Source: Candidatus Saccharimonadota bacterium (GTDB lineage Bacteria > Patescibacteriota > Saccharimonadia > Saccharimonadales > Saccharimonadaceae). From it: 64,000 nt of DNA. Under the pieces are notes generated by a model, which did not search any database, was not told the DNA's origin, and saw nothing but the letters and a program-made list of their open reading frames with translations. The stretch's first letter is position 1. The number at the start of each line of letters is the position of its first letter. The translations under genes were made by a program, and so were the position numbers. The DNA is taken from the NCBI GenBank assembly GCA_905372095.1, contig CAJPNK010000001.1, positions 310,001 to 374,000 of the forward strand. The letters are read 5' to 3'. Below, in pieces: positions 42,519 to 52,159 of this stretch.

Positions 42519-43042
42519 CATAAATAAAAATAGATAGTCAAAACTACTAGAATTCGACGATTCTAACTCTGTTAAATTACTATAATCGGCAATATACACT
42601 TATTTGTATGCATATACTAGACCATCCATATCTTTCCATAACACGAGTTTTGTATAAATTATCACTAATTTCCGTAGCTAGCTAATAGCTATGGCTGTTA
42701 GGCTGGTAACCCCTCCCGCACCCCACTCGTAACATATCTCATAAGGCTACCCCTTTAGTTTTATAAAGCTAGTATAATTAATCCTATAGAACGCAAGAAG
42801 TGTATAGTACTCATCATAAAATGCTGCTAGTGGAGAATACGTTGATTAGTTCCAGTACCGTAACGGATGTATTATGCCAGACATAAATCCCTCATAAGGT
42901 GATGTAGCCGCCTGAGCTCCATGAGGATATCGTTCCAATTCGATTCAACGACGTTCACATATAATATAACTTGCACTTGTCAAGTACGTCCTAGTCTGGG
43001 CGTACTATTTTCGTAGAACATATTAGAGTATAATAACTATCT
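42519..43042. other. 524-bp AT-rich stretch without a recognisable gene
   Basis: No convincing coding frame on either strand. Three TATAAT boxes are seen on the plus strand (42581-42586, 42773-42778 and 42960-42965) and a terminator-like hairpin at 42983. A transcript from about 42785 to 43011 is possible, but no known RNA family (tmRNA, RNase P, SRP, 6S) is recognised in it. Confidence 0.5.
42983..43011 (+). terminator. Terminator-like hairpin before pyk
   Basis: AGTACGTCC (42983-42991) pairs with GGGCGTACT (42998-43006) with one G-U pair, followed by ATTTT. Confidence 0.65.
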
Positions 43043-44470
43043 ATGAGTAATACATTTAAAAGGACTAAGATACTGGCGACTCTGGGGCCAGCCACAAATT
43101 CACCAGAGAAAATCAAACAACTAATTGAAGCTGGCGCAAACGGTTTTCGTTTGAACTTTAGCCATGGATCGTACGAAGAACGGCTCGATCAGATCAAGTG
43201 GATTCGTGATGCTAGCGCCGAAGTTGGCCGAACGGTAGCAATCTTGCAAGATTTACAAGGACCAAAAATTCGTCTCGGCGTTCTAAAGAACAACCACTTA
43301 GATGTTAAAGCTGGCGACGAGATCGTTCTCGATCATGCAATTCAAGAACACGATGGCAGTACGAATTTGCCGATTCAATACAATTTAGCTAACAAAGTTA
43401 AGGTTGGCGAGCCAGTTTACTTGTTTGACGGTAAGATTCGCGGCGAGATGATTGAGCGGGTTAGCGATACAGCAATCAAGATTCGTATTCTGAACGATGG
43501 ATTTTTGATGAGCCGTAAAGGCTTGAACTTGCCAGACACCGACTTTGGCGGCGATATTTTAACGCCAAAAGATTTGGCTGACGTAGAGTTTGGCGCCGAT
43601 AAAGATATTGATTTTGTAGCCCTCAGTTTTATTCAGAGCGCAGACGATATTAATAACTTACGGCAGATTATGCTAAGCCATGGTTCAACAGCGCAAATTA
43701 TCGCGAAAGTTGAGACCAAAGCAGCTATCGAGATGGAAGCACTCAAAGAAATAGTTAAGGCTGCTGACGGCGTGATGATTGCGCGCGGCGACTTAGCGGT
43801 CGAGACTAGCCCCGAGATTGTACCGATTGTCGAACGCGAAGCAATTCGCTTGTGCCGCAAATACGGTAAACTATCAATAGTGGCAACGCAAATGCTAGCC
43901 AGTATGGTCGATAATCCAGAGCCGACTCGCGCCGAAGTTAGCGATGTAGCAACAGCAGTAATCCTTGGTACTGATGTGGTGATGCTCTCTGATGAGACAG
44001 CTAACGGTAGTTATCCTGTCGAGGCAGTCAAAATGATGGCCAAGACGGTGCGCTACACACAGTCGCGCTGGCCGATGAATGACATGCCGATTGAATATGG
44101 CGAGAAGAACCGCCGCCGTAATGCGATTGCTAATGCTGCGGTAGTAGTAGCTAACCAAGTAGACGCCGATGTGATTATCGCCGAAACTAAATCTGGCGCG
44201 ACGGCTGCGCGGATTGCAGCTTGCCGTCCAGAGCTGCCAATCGCTGCAGTAACACCGAATAAGCGTGTGGCTCAACAGTTAGCTTTGTCATACGCTACCC
44301 GCTCATATGTGCGCGAGGAAGGCGAGCATGTTGGTACAAAATTAGCCAAAGAATTGCTTGATTGGGGTACTTTCGGGCGCGATGACAAATTGACCGCGGT
44401 TGTTGTCAGCGGCCGCCAGTCGGGTGTAGCTGGCGGTACCGACACATTGCGTGTGCGTGTTGTTGAGTAA
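43043..44470 (+). CDS. pyk: Pyruvate kinase
   Basis: Final glycolytic step, phosphoenolpyruvate plus ADP to pyruvate plus ATP. The 475-residue protein has RTKILATLGPATNS at the N terminus, GFRLNFSHGS (about 32-41), the catalytic signature IIAKVETKAAIE (about 217) and MIARGDLAVE (about 247), and the full C-terminal domain. TATAAT (43029-43034) is 8 nt before the ATG. It is followed by a terminator and then tpiA. Confidence 0.97.
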   Translation: MSNTFKRTKILATLGPATNSPEKIKQLIEAGANGFRLNFSHGSYEERLDQIKWIRDASAEVGRTVAILQDLQGPKIRLGVLKNNHLDVKAGDEIVLDHAIQEHDGSTNLPIQYNLANKVKVGEPVYLFDGKIRGEMIERVSDTAIKIRILNDGFLMSRKGLNLPDTDFGGDILTPKDLADVEFGADKDIDFVALSFIQSADDINNLRQIMLSHGSTAQIIAKVETKAAIEMEALKEIVKAADGVMIARGDLAVETSPEIVPIVEREAIRLCRKYGKLSIVATQMLASMVDNPEPTRAEVSDVATAVILGTDVVMLSDETANGSYPVEAVKMMAKTVRYTQSRWPMNDMPIEYGEKNRRRNAIANAAVVVANQVDADVIIAETKSGATAARIAACRPELPIAAVTPNKRVAQQLALSYATRSYVREEGEHVGTKLAKELLDWGTFGRDDKLTAVVVSGRQSGVAGGTDTLRVRVVE

Positions 44471-44489
44471 AAGCATTAAAGTTTAAGAG

Positions 44490-44515
44490 ACACCTCGCTT
44501 TTGGCGGGGTGTTTT
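44490..44515 (+). terminator. Terminator of pyk
   Basis: ACACCTCGC (44490-44498) pairs with GCGGGGTGT (44504-44512) with one U-G pair, followed by TTTT. Confidence 0.85.
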
Positions 44516-44589
44516 CATGCAAAAAACTAGACGAGCGTTAATAACTGTAGTAAACTAGACGCAAGGGTAAACATAAGCAAGTATAAAAC

Positions 44590-45375
44590 GTGGGCAAGAA
44601 ACTTATTATTGCAAACTGGAAAATGAACCTCACTGTCAATGAGGCGAGTTTGTATGTTCATAAACTCGACAAGCTGGTTGGCAAGCTCAAAAATACTGAG
44701 GTAGTGTTGGCACCGACCATGTTAGCGCTCCAGCCGCTTAATATGCAGGTGCAGCACCATCACTTTAACCTGGCAGTGCAGAACTTTTATTGGCGTGACA
44801 GCGGTGCTTACACTGGTGAAGTATCAGCGTCGCAGCTGCGCGGTATCGTACAATATGGTATAATTGGCCACAGCGAGCGCCGGCATATCTTTGCTGAACG
44901 CAGTAAAGATATTCGCAGCAAAGTGCAAGCGGCAGTGCGTAATAATATTACGCCTGTATTGTGTATTGGTGAAACAGCGCAAGAACGAGCCAACAAGGAA
45001 ACGTCTGATGTAATTCGCGATCAGTTGGTGGGAGGACTAGCTAATATCACGAGCGTTGAGGTTGGCCAGATTGTTATAGCTTATGAGCCAGTGTGGTCAA
45101 TCGGTACTGGTAAATTCGCTTCACCGCGCGACGTTGAACGCGCTGTTAAATATATTCGTCGGCAAATTGAGCATCTTTTCGGTAAGGTCGCTGCCGAGAA
45201 TGTTCGTGTGCTTTACGGCGGTAGTGTTAATCTTGATAACGCTATGTCGTATTTGCAAGCAGCTGGTGTAAATGGTTTGCTTATCGGTGAATCAAGCTTG
45301 GATGTCTATGCTTTTGCTGGTATTATCAAAAAATGTGAAGATATGCCATCCTTACCAGTAAAGAGAGGTAAATAG
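44590..45375 (+). CDS. tpiA: Triosephosphate isomerase
   Basis: Interconverts dihydroxyacetone phosphate and glyceraldehyde 3-phosphate. The 261-residue TIM barrel has ANWKMN (catalytic Lys, about 12), IGHSERR (His, about 95), IAYEPVWSIGTGK (Glu, about 160-172) and VLYGGSVN (about 210). The start is GTG. AAGGGTAA lies 20 nt upstream, too far for a normal ribosome site, and TATAAA is 2 nt before the start, so the translation start signal is unclear. The next gene begins 2 nt after its stop. Confidence 0.96.
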   Translation: MGKKLIIANWKMNLTVNEASLYVHKLDKLVGKLKNTEVVLAPTMLALQPLNMQVQHHHFNLAVQNFYWRDSGAYTGEVSASQLRGIVQYGIIGHSERRHIFAERSKDIRSKVQAAVRNNITPVLCIGETAQERANKETSDVIRDQLVGGLANITSVEVGQIVIAYEPVWSIGTGKFASPRDVERAVKYIRRQIEHLFGKVAAENVRVLYGGSVNLDNAMSYLQAAGVNGLLIGESSLDVYAFAGIIKKCEDMPSLPVKRGK

Positions 45376-45377
45376 CT

Positions 45378-46883
45378 ATGACAGAATTCGACTTCGACGA
45401 GCTAGATCGTTCAATTACCGAGGCTATGTCCAAGAGCGGATTATTAAAAGAGGACGGCCAACATACTGAGGCGCCAACACCGCCGGCTGTCTCTACGCCT
45501 TCAAATCCTTCCTCTAATGCTGCGCCAGTTTCAGTTGAGCCTAATAAATTAGCTCCTGGTCCTGGTCCAGTTGCGAATATGACGGCTTCGCCCTCGCCGG
45601 CCGCAACGGTTGGTGTCGCTAAGCAGCCAAGTTCATCTGTATCAACAGCTAGCGTACCGGTTTCGGCTGCAGTTCCAGCACAGCCAGCTGTTGGGGTGTC
45701 TACCGCTCAGGTTCAGACTTTGCCAACAAACGGTGCTTCAACTTCGGCTGGTGCGTCGGTCGCTTCTCAGGCTTCTACTGTTGTTCAAAATTCAGCTCTA
45801 AATAGTTCAATACCATCGCCAGCTCCCCAGCCGTTGCCGCAAGCCGCAACACCGCCGCAGGTAGCGGCAATTGGCGGAGCTGTGCCAGTCCGACCGGGAT
45901 TACCAAAAAAAATGAAGACTAAGAGTCGCGGCCGTTTCATGGACATAGTTAGCTCGCAGCCAGGTGTCAACAAACACCCCGCCAGCAAAGTTAGGTATTC
46001 TACGATGCCAGCACAGTCGTTAAGTAATGTGTCATCTAATATTTATGGCGGCTCGTCTCAACAATTAGGACCAACTGGCCAGCGAAGCATTCAGCGTCTT
46101 GCTGCTAATTCTACTCAGTTTAGTTCTAACGAAAATGTAGCAGCAAATACAAATAACGTTTCTAGCGAACTGCAATCGTCTGAATCGCGAGTTTTTCACG
46201 GTAGCAGCGCATTGCCTCAAGCTTCACAGTCTAATCCTGGTTTTGAAGACAAAAATGATTATGATGAAGCAGACGACAGCAAAAACGAAAAAAGATCGTA
46301 TTCTATTGGCGGTACGCACGGTAGGGATATTGCACCGTCTGCCGAGCTTGTTGAGTCGCTACAGAAAGACGCGCAAGATGCTAGCAACGAGATTGGCTTT
46401 TCGCAAGCAGAATCGCGAGCTAACGACATTCAATCAATTGAGGATGCTTCAGCCGAAAACGATGAAGATGACGCTAGAATACAAGACGCGCCAGCTCCTA
46501 AAAAACATCGGTTTATGCCGATTGGCGGTAAGCCAAAGCCTGTTGAAAAAACTCTTAACCCTCCTACTGCCGAAGCCTCTGTTGCTAATGTAGAAGATAC
46601 GAGCGAGCAACCCGAGCAACTAGCTGAACCTCTGACAAATCAGACGGTAGATTCGCCTGTACAGTCCGCTACTACAGAACCAGATCCGCCCCGCGAGCAA
46701 ACTATCGACGAAATTGAATCAGGCGCTATTTATGACACTTCTGAGTATTACACTGAATTCAAGGATGATAAGAAACATAAGCAGTCGCGTCATTCGGGCT
46801 TGAAATGGTTTTTGGTGATTATAGTATTCTTGGCTTTGGGTGCGCTAGCGGGCGCTGGTTATTTCTTTCTGACTCGCTATTAA
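45378..46883 (+). CDS. Tail-anchored protein with a long disordered region
   Basis: A 501-residue protein. Residues about 20-180 are almost entirely Pro, Ala, Ser, Val, Thr and Gln; about 180-460 stay low in complexity with acidic stretches; one membrane helix (about 477-497) ends the protein, followed by only a few residues. This puts the long part in the cytoplasm, with a C-terminal anchor. No domain recognised. GAGAGG lies before the ATG inside the tpiA 3' end, and the genes are probably cotranscribed. It may be a scaffold, but that is a guess. Confidence 0.7.
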   Translation: MTEFDFDELDRSITEAMSKSGLLKEDGQHTEAPTPPAVSTPSNPSSNAAPVSVEPNKLAPGPGPVANMTASPSPAATVGVAKQPSSSVSTASVPVSAAVPAQPAVGVSTAQVQTLPTNGASTSAGASVASQASTVVQNSALNSSIPSPAPQPLPQAATPPQVAAIGGAVPVRPGLPKKMKTKSRGRFMDIVSSQPGVNKHPASKVRYSTMPAQSLSNVSSNIYGGSSQQLGPTGQRSIQRLAANSTQFSSNENVAANTNNVSSELQSSESRVFHGSSALPQASQSNPGFEDKNDYDEADDSKNEKRSYSIGGTHGRDIAPSAELVESLQKDAQDASNEIGFSQAESRANDIQSIEDASAENDEDDARIQDAPAPKKHRFMPIGGKPKPVEKTLNPPTAEASVANVEDTSEQPEQLAEPLTNQTVDSPVQSATTEPDPPREQTIDEIESGAIYDTSEYYTEFKDDKKHKQSRHSGLKWFLVIIVFLALGALAGAGYFFLTRY

Positions 46884-46901
46884 CGCGATATAATGAGTGT
46901 G

Positions 46902-49013
46902 ATGGATATATTTGATGGTCTTAATGGTGCGCAGAAAGCAGCTGTCGCTTATACGGACGGTCCGTTATTGGTTTTGGCGGGCGCTGGCAGTGGCAAAACC
47001 AAAACTTTAACCCACCGCATAGCTTATCTATTGACACGCGAAAGAGTCTGGCCGAACGAAATTCTGGCGGTGACATTTACTAATAAAGCAGCTCGCGAGA
47101 TGCGCGAGCGCTTGGCGGCTTTGATCGATCAGCCTAATACGCGGCAATTCATGCCGTGGATGGGTACATTTCACGGGATTTGCGTGCGAATTTTGCGGCG
47201 CGATGGGCCGGCGATTGGCGTGCCGTCTAATTTTATTATTTATGATGAAGCCGACCGTCAAGGATTGATCAAGCAAGCGATGAAACAGCTGTCAATTGCT
47301 CCTGATAAACTCAAACCACGTTCTGTTAGCGCGGCAATTTCTAACGCTAAAAATGATTTACTCACGCCAGATGATTACGCGGCAGCTGCGCAATATCCGA
47401 ATCAGCAGCACATCGCTAAGATTTACGATATGTACGAACAACTACGCAGCGAGGCTGGCGCCTTAGATTTCGATGATTTGTTGATCGAGACGGTACGTTT
47501 GCTGCGCGATGCCAGTGAAATTCGCCAAAAGTATCGCCAGTATTTCAAGCATATTCTCATTGACGAGTACCAAGACACTAACGCTGCGCAGTATGCTATC
47601 GTTAAGTACTTAGTCAACGATGCGCGTAATATTTGCGTGGTCGGTGACGATTGGCAGTCAATCTATAGCTGGCGCGGGGCGGATTTCAAGAATATTCTTA
47701 ATTTTGAACGAGACTTCCCTGGCGCAAAGGTGATCAAACTAGAGCAAAATTATCGTTCAACAGGCGCTATCCTAGAGGCGGCGCAAAAGGTTATTGCCAA
47801 GAATGTCGAACGGACTGACAAAAAACTCTGGACGGCGGCTGGCAATGGTGCGCCAGTACAAGTTCAGGCGGTACGCGATGAGTCCGAAGAAGCTTACGTG
47901 GTAGCGAACCGTATCGCGGCTCAAGTTTCGGTTGGCGCTCGCCGCTACGGTGATTTTGCAGTATTGTATCGTACTAATGCGCAGAGTTTTGCTTTTGAAC
48001 GTGCCTTCATGCAGCAAAGAATTCCATATCAATTGGTTGGCGGCGTGCGCTTTTATGATCGCAAGGAAATCAAGGATATTATCGCCAATTTGCGTTTATT
48101 ATATCAACCGAACGACCGGATGAGCTTTAGTCGAATTGCGAATGTGCCGGCTCGCGGTATCGGCGCGACTAGTCTAGAGAAATTCTTACGATGGCAAAAC
48201 GATAACAATATGGATATTATCGCTTCGCTGATAAATGTCGAGCAAACTAGCGTTTTGACGCCGCGCGCCAAAAAATCATTATTGCGTCTGGGCGAGATTT
48301 TACGCGAATTGCAGGCGCTTGTTCTTTCTAATACTAGCCCAAGCGATATTATTGAAAAGCTAATTGAAAAGATTGCTTATCGAGATTATGTCATGGATGG
48401 AACGCCGCAGGCTGAAGAGCGTGATGATAATTTGAGCGTGCTCATAGCGGACGCTAAATCTTTCGCGACGTTGCCAGACTTTCTCGAAGAGGCAGCGCTA
48501 ATGAGCAGCGTCGATCAGCAAAGTGATGGTGAAAAGGTCACATTAATGACCTTGCATGCCGCTAAAGGACTGGAATTTCCGGTGGTTTTCATGGTCGGTA
48601 TGGAGGATGGCTTGTTTCCGAGTGAGCGAGCGCTTGAAGAAGGTCCGCGCAATCTCGAGGAGGAGCGGCGCTTGTGCTACGTGGGTATGACGCGGGCGCG
48701 TGAAGAGTTATATCTGTTGTACGCGCAGAGCCGTGCGCAATTCGGCTTGCGATCGTACAATCAGCCGTCGCGTTTTCTCGACGATATGGGTATGGGATTA
48801 TTCGCGGTTGAACCTAACGCTATTGATTCGAATCCAGCTTATAATGATTTTGACGAGCCGGTGATGAACTATGATATTGGCGATCGAGTGCGCTCGCTGC
48901 AATTTGGTGATGGCGAGATCATTGACATTGACGGCTTAGCAGTTAGTGTGAAGTTCGATAGCGGTGCTGTCAAAAAGCTCAACGTTGAATATGCTCGCCT
49001 CGAGAAGCTGTAG
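46902..49013 (+). CDS. pcrA: UvrD/PcrA-type DNA helicase
   Basis: Superfamily 1A 3'-5' helicase for excision repair and clearing of stalled replication. The 703-residue protein has Walker A LAGAGSGKTKTL (about 26-37), VTFTNKAAREM, LIDEYQDTN (about 224), QNYRSTG (about 285) and TLHAAKGLEF (about 550), and ends in a Tudor-like domain (GDRVRSLQFGDGEI near 662). ATG 46902 is preferred over 46893 because TATAAT (46889-46894) would overlap the latter and lies 7 nt before the former. Confidence 0.95.
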   Translation: MDIFDGLNGAQKAAVAYTDGPLLVLAGAGSGKTKTLTHRIAYLLTRERVWPNEILAVTFTNKAAREMRERLAALIDQPNTRQFMPWMGTFHGICVRILRRDGPAIGVPSNFIIYDEADRQGLIKQAMKQLSIAPDKLKPRSVSAAISNAKNDLLTPDDYAAAAQYPNQQHIAKIYDMYEQLRSEAGALDFDDLLIETVRLLRDASEIRQKYRQYFKHILIDEYQDTNAAQYAIVKYLVNDARNICVVGDDWQSIYSWRGADFKNILNFERDFPGAKVIKLEQNYRSTGAILEAAQKVIAKNVERTDKKLWTAAGNGAPVQVQAVRDESEEAYVVANRIAAQVSVGARRYGDFAVLYRTNAQSFAFERAFMQQRIPYQLVGGVRFYDRKEIKDIIANLRLLYQPNDRMSFSRIANVPARGIGATSLEKFLRWQNDNNMDIIASLINVEQTSVLTPRAKKSLLRLGEILRELQALVLSNTSPSDIIEKLIEKIAYRDYVMDGTPQAEERDDNLSVLIADAKSFATLPDFLEEAALMSSVDQQSDGEKVTLMTLHAAKGLEFPVVFMVGMEDGLFPSERALEEGPRNLEEERRLCYVGMTRAREELYLLYAQSRAQFGLRSYNQPSRFLDDMGMGLFAVEPNAIDSNPAYNDFDEPVMNYDIGDRVRSLQFGDGEIIDIDGLAVSVKFDSGAVKKLNVEYARLEKL

Positions 49014-49070
49014 CAAAATAATCAATCTTTTGCTATAATTATAACTGCGCGCTAGTTTGCGCGCCTACGT

Positions 49071-50228
49071 ATGAAAAGTATTGCGAGAATGAAATTACGT
49101 TGGCTGATAACCGGCTCTATGTTGTTAGCTTTGGCTGGATTGTCTGTTTATACGGCAATTATGCCAAAAGCGCGGGCTGACGAGCGTAGCCTAGCGGTCG
49201 GCGAGCATATTATTACCGTTCATGATGACGGTCAAAGCAAAGGATTTATTACCAAAAAACAGACCTTGCGCGAAGCTCTCGCTGAGGCAGCTATCAAACT
49301 AGATCGTAACGATCGGACCGAGCCAAATATTGATGAGCGCTTGGTAGCAAATTCATATAACGTTAATATTTATCGAGCCCGAACGGTGGTTGTCAAGGAT
49401 GGCTCTCAGCTCACTAAAATTATTACATCGTACCGTACTGGAAAGCAGATAGTTAAACAAGCTGGCATTGCTGTACGCGATGAAGATATTCTAACCTTGT
49501 CGCAGTCTAATAGTCCAATGCGCGATAGCGCAGCAGAAGTGCTGTCCATTAAGCGAGCAACGCCATTCAATTTTGATTTCTACGGTAAAAAAACCATTTC
49601 TTATACGCAAGCCAAAACCGTTGGCGAGATGCTAGCTGAAAAGCACATTAAAATGTCTGCCAATGACGTCATTGTTCCGAATAAAGATACAAAAATATCT
49701 AGAGGCATGAATGTTCGCCTGTATCGTAACGGCACGCAGACAGTTACCGTTGACGAAGATATACAGTTTGAGACTGAACAGATCAAGGATGTTAATCGCG
49801 ATAAAGGATACAAAGAAATTCAAACTAAAGGGGTTAACGGCAAGCGTACAGTTACGTATGAGATTAACGTCCAAAACGGCGTTGAAGTGTCACGCCGCGA
49901 GATCAATAGCAACATTATTCAGCGGCCAGTTAAGCAGGTAGAAATTATTGGTGCTAAAACTTCAGCTACGTTTAATGGCAGTTTCGCTGAAGCTTTGGCG
50001 CGTTTGCGTAGCTGCGAGGGTAGCTATACATCAGATACAGGTAACGGTTATTATGGTGCGTATCAATTTGATAAGAGTACATGGGGTAATTTCGGAGGCT
50101 ACAATAATCCTGCTCAAGCTCCGGCTGATGTCCAAGATCAGAAAGCATGGGAGACTTATAAGAGGAGAGGTTGGCAACCTTGGCCGTCTTGTAAAATTAA
50201 AATGGGATTACAGGATATATATCGATAG
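49071..50228 (+). CDS. Resuscitation-promoting-factor-like muralytic protein
   Basis: Secreted wall-active protein, 385 residues: signal helix (about 8-35), two or three DUF348-type repeats (about 40-215), a G5 domain (about 217-298) and a C-terminal Rpf transglycosylase-like fold (about 308-380) with Leu-Arg-Ser-Cys315-Glu316 and NGYYGAYQFDKSTWG. Glu316 matches the catalytic Glu of actinobacterial Rpf, which cleaves peptidoglycan glycan strands. A 24-nt leader from TATAAT (49034-49039) holds a GCGCGC/GCGCGC hairpin and no Shine-Dalgarno. It pairs with the next gene in architecture. Confidence 0.93.
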   Translation: MKSIARMKLRWLITGSMLLALAGLSVYTAIMPKARADERSLAVGEHIITVHDDGQSKGFITKKQTLREALAEAAIKLDRNDRTEPNIDERLVANSYNVNIYRARTVVVKDGSQLTKIITSYRTGKQIVKQAGIAVRDEDILTLSQSNSPMRDSAAEVLSIKRATPFNFDFYGKKTISYTQAKTVGEMLAEKHIKMSANDVIVPNKDTKISRGMNVRLYRNGTQTVTVDEDIQFETEQIKDVNRDKGYKEIQTKGVNGKRTVTYEINVQNGVEVSRREINSNIIQRPVKQVEIIGAKTSATFNGSFAEALARLRSCEGSYTSDTGNGYYGAYQFDKSTWGNFGGYNNPAQAPADVQDQKAWETYKRRGWQPWPSCKIKMGLQDIYR

Positions 50229-50299
50229 TTATTGATTGTCTGCGACGTTACTGATTGACATTCGACGCATAATTTGTTATAATATAAAAGATACAGTGG

Positions 50300-51370
50300 G
50301 TGATTTTGAATAAAATGAGCTTAAATCGATATTATCAACGTATTTGCTGTTGTGTTTTTGGTGCGGTCTTGGCAATCTCTAGTACTGGTATGTTATCGTT
50401 TTTTGCGAATACCGCGGCGGCAGATAGTCCAGCTGCGATTAAAGCACAACCATCTAGTCATATAATCACCATTTACGACGGTGGCCGGGAGCAATCGATA
50501 ATCACTAAGGCATCAACAGTACAGAAAGCACTAGAAGAATTCGGCGCAAAGTTGGATAAACAGCATGACATTGTCGAACCGGGTCTGGATACACCGATTA
50601 CCAGTAATGGCTTCAAAATAAATATTTATCGGGCGCGGACGATAACGATAGTCGAAGGTGCTCGCCGCATGCGAGTCAATACAGCAGCACAGACGCCAAC
50701 ACAGATTGCGCAAGCTGCGGGGATTGTTTTGTATCGCGAGGATAAAGTTCGATTTACGCCGCCAGAGGATGTCGCTTTGGATGGGTCGAGCTTGCTGATG
50801 AGGATTACGCGGGCAACTCGGCGTACTGTGACTGCCGAGGAAGAAATTGATTTCCCGGTTGAGCAAATACGCGACGACAGCCAGCCTCTTGGTTATCGCC
50901 AGGTAAAGCAGGCGGGAGCTAAAGGGCTGCGCAAATTGACTTATAAAGTTGAAGCGCGCGATGGTGCTGAAGTTAGTCGTCAGCAAATTTCTAGCGAAAT
51001 TATCAAGCAGCCTAAAAAGCAAATCGAAGTGATCGGCACCAAGCCTAAAAATCCGCTGACCAAAGGCAAGGGTGCGCAAATATTTACCGACTCCAAGGGT
51101 GTGGCGCACCGCGAAACCTATTATGATTTACCGATGAATATTGTTGCTAACGCCTGCGGCGGCGGTGGCTACACGGTGCGGGCGGACGGCGCTAAGGTGG
51201 ACAAGGACGGCTATATTTTGGTGGCGGCAAATTATGGTAATTATCCGCGCTGTTCGGTGGTGGAAACCAGCATGGGTCCTGGCAAGGTGTATGATACCGG
51301 CGGGTTTGCGGCCCGGCATCCGCATGGGTTTGATCTGGCGACTGACTGGACGAACGGGGACGGGCGTTAG
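50300..51370 (+). CDS. DUF348/G5/3D-domain cell-wall protein
   Basis: A 356-residue secreted protein: signal segment (about 15-42), DUF348 repeats (about 50-165), G5 domain (about 170-250) and a C-terminal 3D domain (about 265-355) with KVYDTGG and GFDLATDW, the aspartates that name the family. 3D domains are related to MltA lytic transglycosylases. It is a domain-swapped sister of the preceding Rpf-like gene. GTG 50300 is used; TTG 50306 and ATG 50315 are alternatives. rsmA follows with no gap, as in the yabE-rnmV-ksgA neighbourhood of Bacillus. Confidence 0.88.
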   Translation: MILNKMSLNRYYQRICCCVFGAVLAISSTGMLSFFANTAAADSPAAIKAQPSSHIITIYDGGREQSIITKASTVQKALEEFGAKLDKQHDIVEPGLDTPITSNGFKINIYRARTITIVEGARRMRVNTAAQTPTQIAQAAGIVLYREDKVRFTPPEDVALDGSSLLMRITRATRRTVTAEEEIDFPVEQIRDDSQPLGYRQVKQAGAKGLRKLTYKVEARDGAEVSRQQISSEIIKQPKKQIEVIGTKPKNPLTKGKGAQIFTDSKGVAHRETYYDLPMNIVANACGGGGYTVRADGAKVDKDGYILVAANYGNYPRCSVVETSMGPGKVYDTGGFAARHPHGFDLATDWTNGDGR

Positions 51371-52159
51371 ATGGCGTCAACTCGCGGGCCGAAAAAAGAA
51401 TTAGGCCAACATTGGCTGCGCGACCCAGGAATTTTAGCGGAAATTGCCGAGGCGGCGGAACTTGGTAAGGATGATGTAGTTTTGGAAATTGGGCCAGGAC
51501 TTGGTACCTTGACCAGTCGGTTATTAGCGCGAGCCGGGCGGGTGGTGGCAGTAGAATTTGACAGGGATTTGGCACGCAAGTTGCCAGGGCAATTTCCTGG
51601 CAAAAACCTGGAAGTGATCAATGAGGACATCTTGCAATTTGATTTGAATCAGTTGCCAACTGGCTACAAGGTAGTCGCCAATGTGCCATACTATATCACC
51701 AGCAAAATTGTCGAAAAACTAATGACGGCAGAAAATAAGCCGAGTTTGGCGGTGCTGCTGGTGCAAAAAGAAGTCGCTGAGCGCATCGCGACGGAGCCTG
51801 GCGAGATGAGTATTTTGGCGGTTAGCGCGCAGCTATTTGCCGAGCCAGAACTCGACATTGAAGTACCGCGGCAATTTTTTACACCGCCGCCAAAAGTTGA
51901 TTCGCAAGTGGTGGTATTGAGGACTCGCACCGAACCACTAGTCGCACCTGAAGACCAAAAAGATTTTTTCCGCATCGTTAAGGCTGGTTTTTCGGCTAAG
52001 CGTAAAAAACTGCGTTCCAGCTTGAGCGGCGGACTGGGTGTCAGTAAAGCTAGCGCCGAACAGCTGCTAAAAAAGGCTGACATCTCACCCGATGTCCGTG
52101 CTGAAGATTTGGCGATTGACGATTGGCAGCGACTGCTCAAAGAATGGCGGACGCAATGA
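51371..52159 (+). CDS. rsmA: 16S rRNA dimethyladenosine methyltransferase
   Basis: Dimethylates two adjacent adenines in the 3' hairpin of 16S rRNA during 30S maturation. The 262-residue protein has QHWLRDPGIL (about 15), SAM motif LEIGPGLGTLT (about 38-48), VAVEFDRDL (about 58) and the catalytic NVPYYITS (about 102-109). The ATG directly follows the previous stop codon. Its 3' end overlaps pgeF. Confidence 0.96.
   Translation: MASTRGPKKELGQHWLRDPGILAEIAEAAELGKDDVVLEIGPGLGTLTSRLLARAGRVVAVEFDRDLARKLPGQFPGKNLEVINEDILQFDLNQLPTGYKVVANVPYYITSKIVEKLMTAENKPSLAVLLVQKEVAERIATEPGEMSILAVSAQLFAEPELDIEVPRQFFTPPPKVDSQVVVLRTRTEPLVAPEDQKDFFRIVKAGFSAKRKKLRSSLSGGLGVSKASAEQLLKKADISPDVRAEDLAIDDWQRLLKEWRTQ

Noticed and set aside
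42931..42960. TTCGATTC near 42939 as an att copy of the tRNA-Glu T-loop
   Set aside because: Only 8 bases match, which is what chance gives; no longer repeat of the tRNA 3' end is found.
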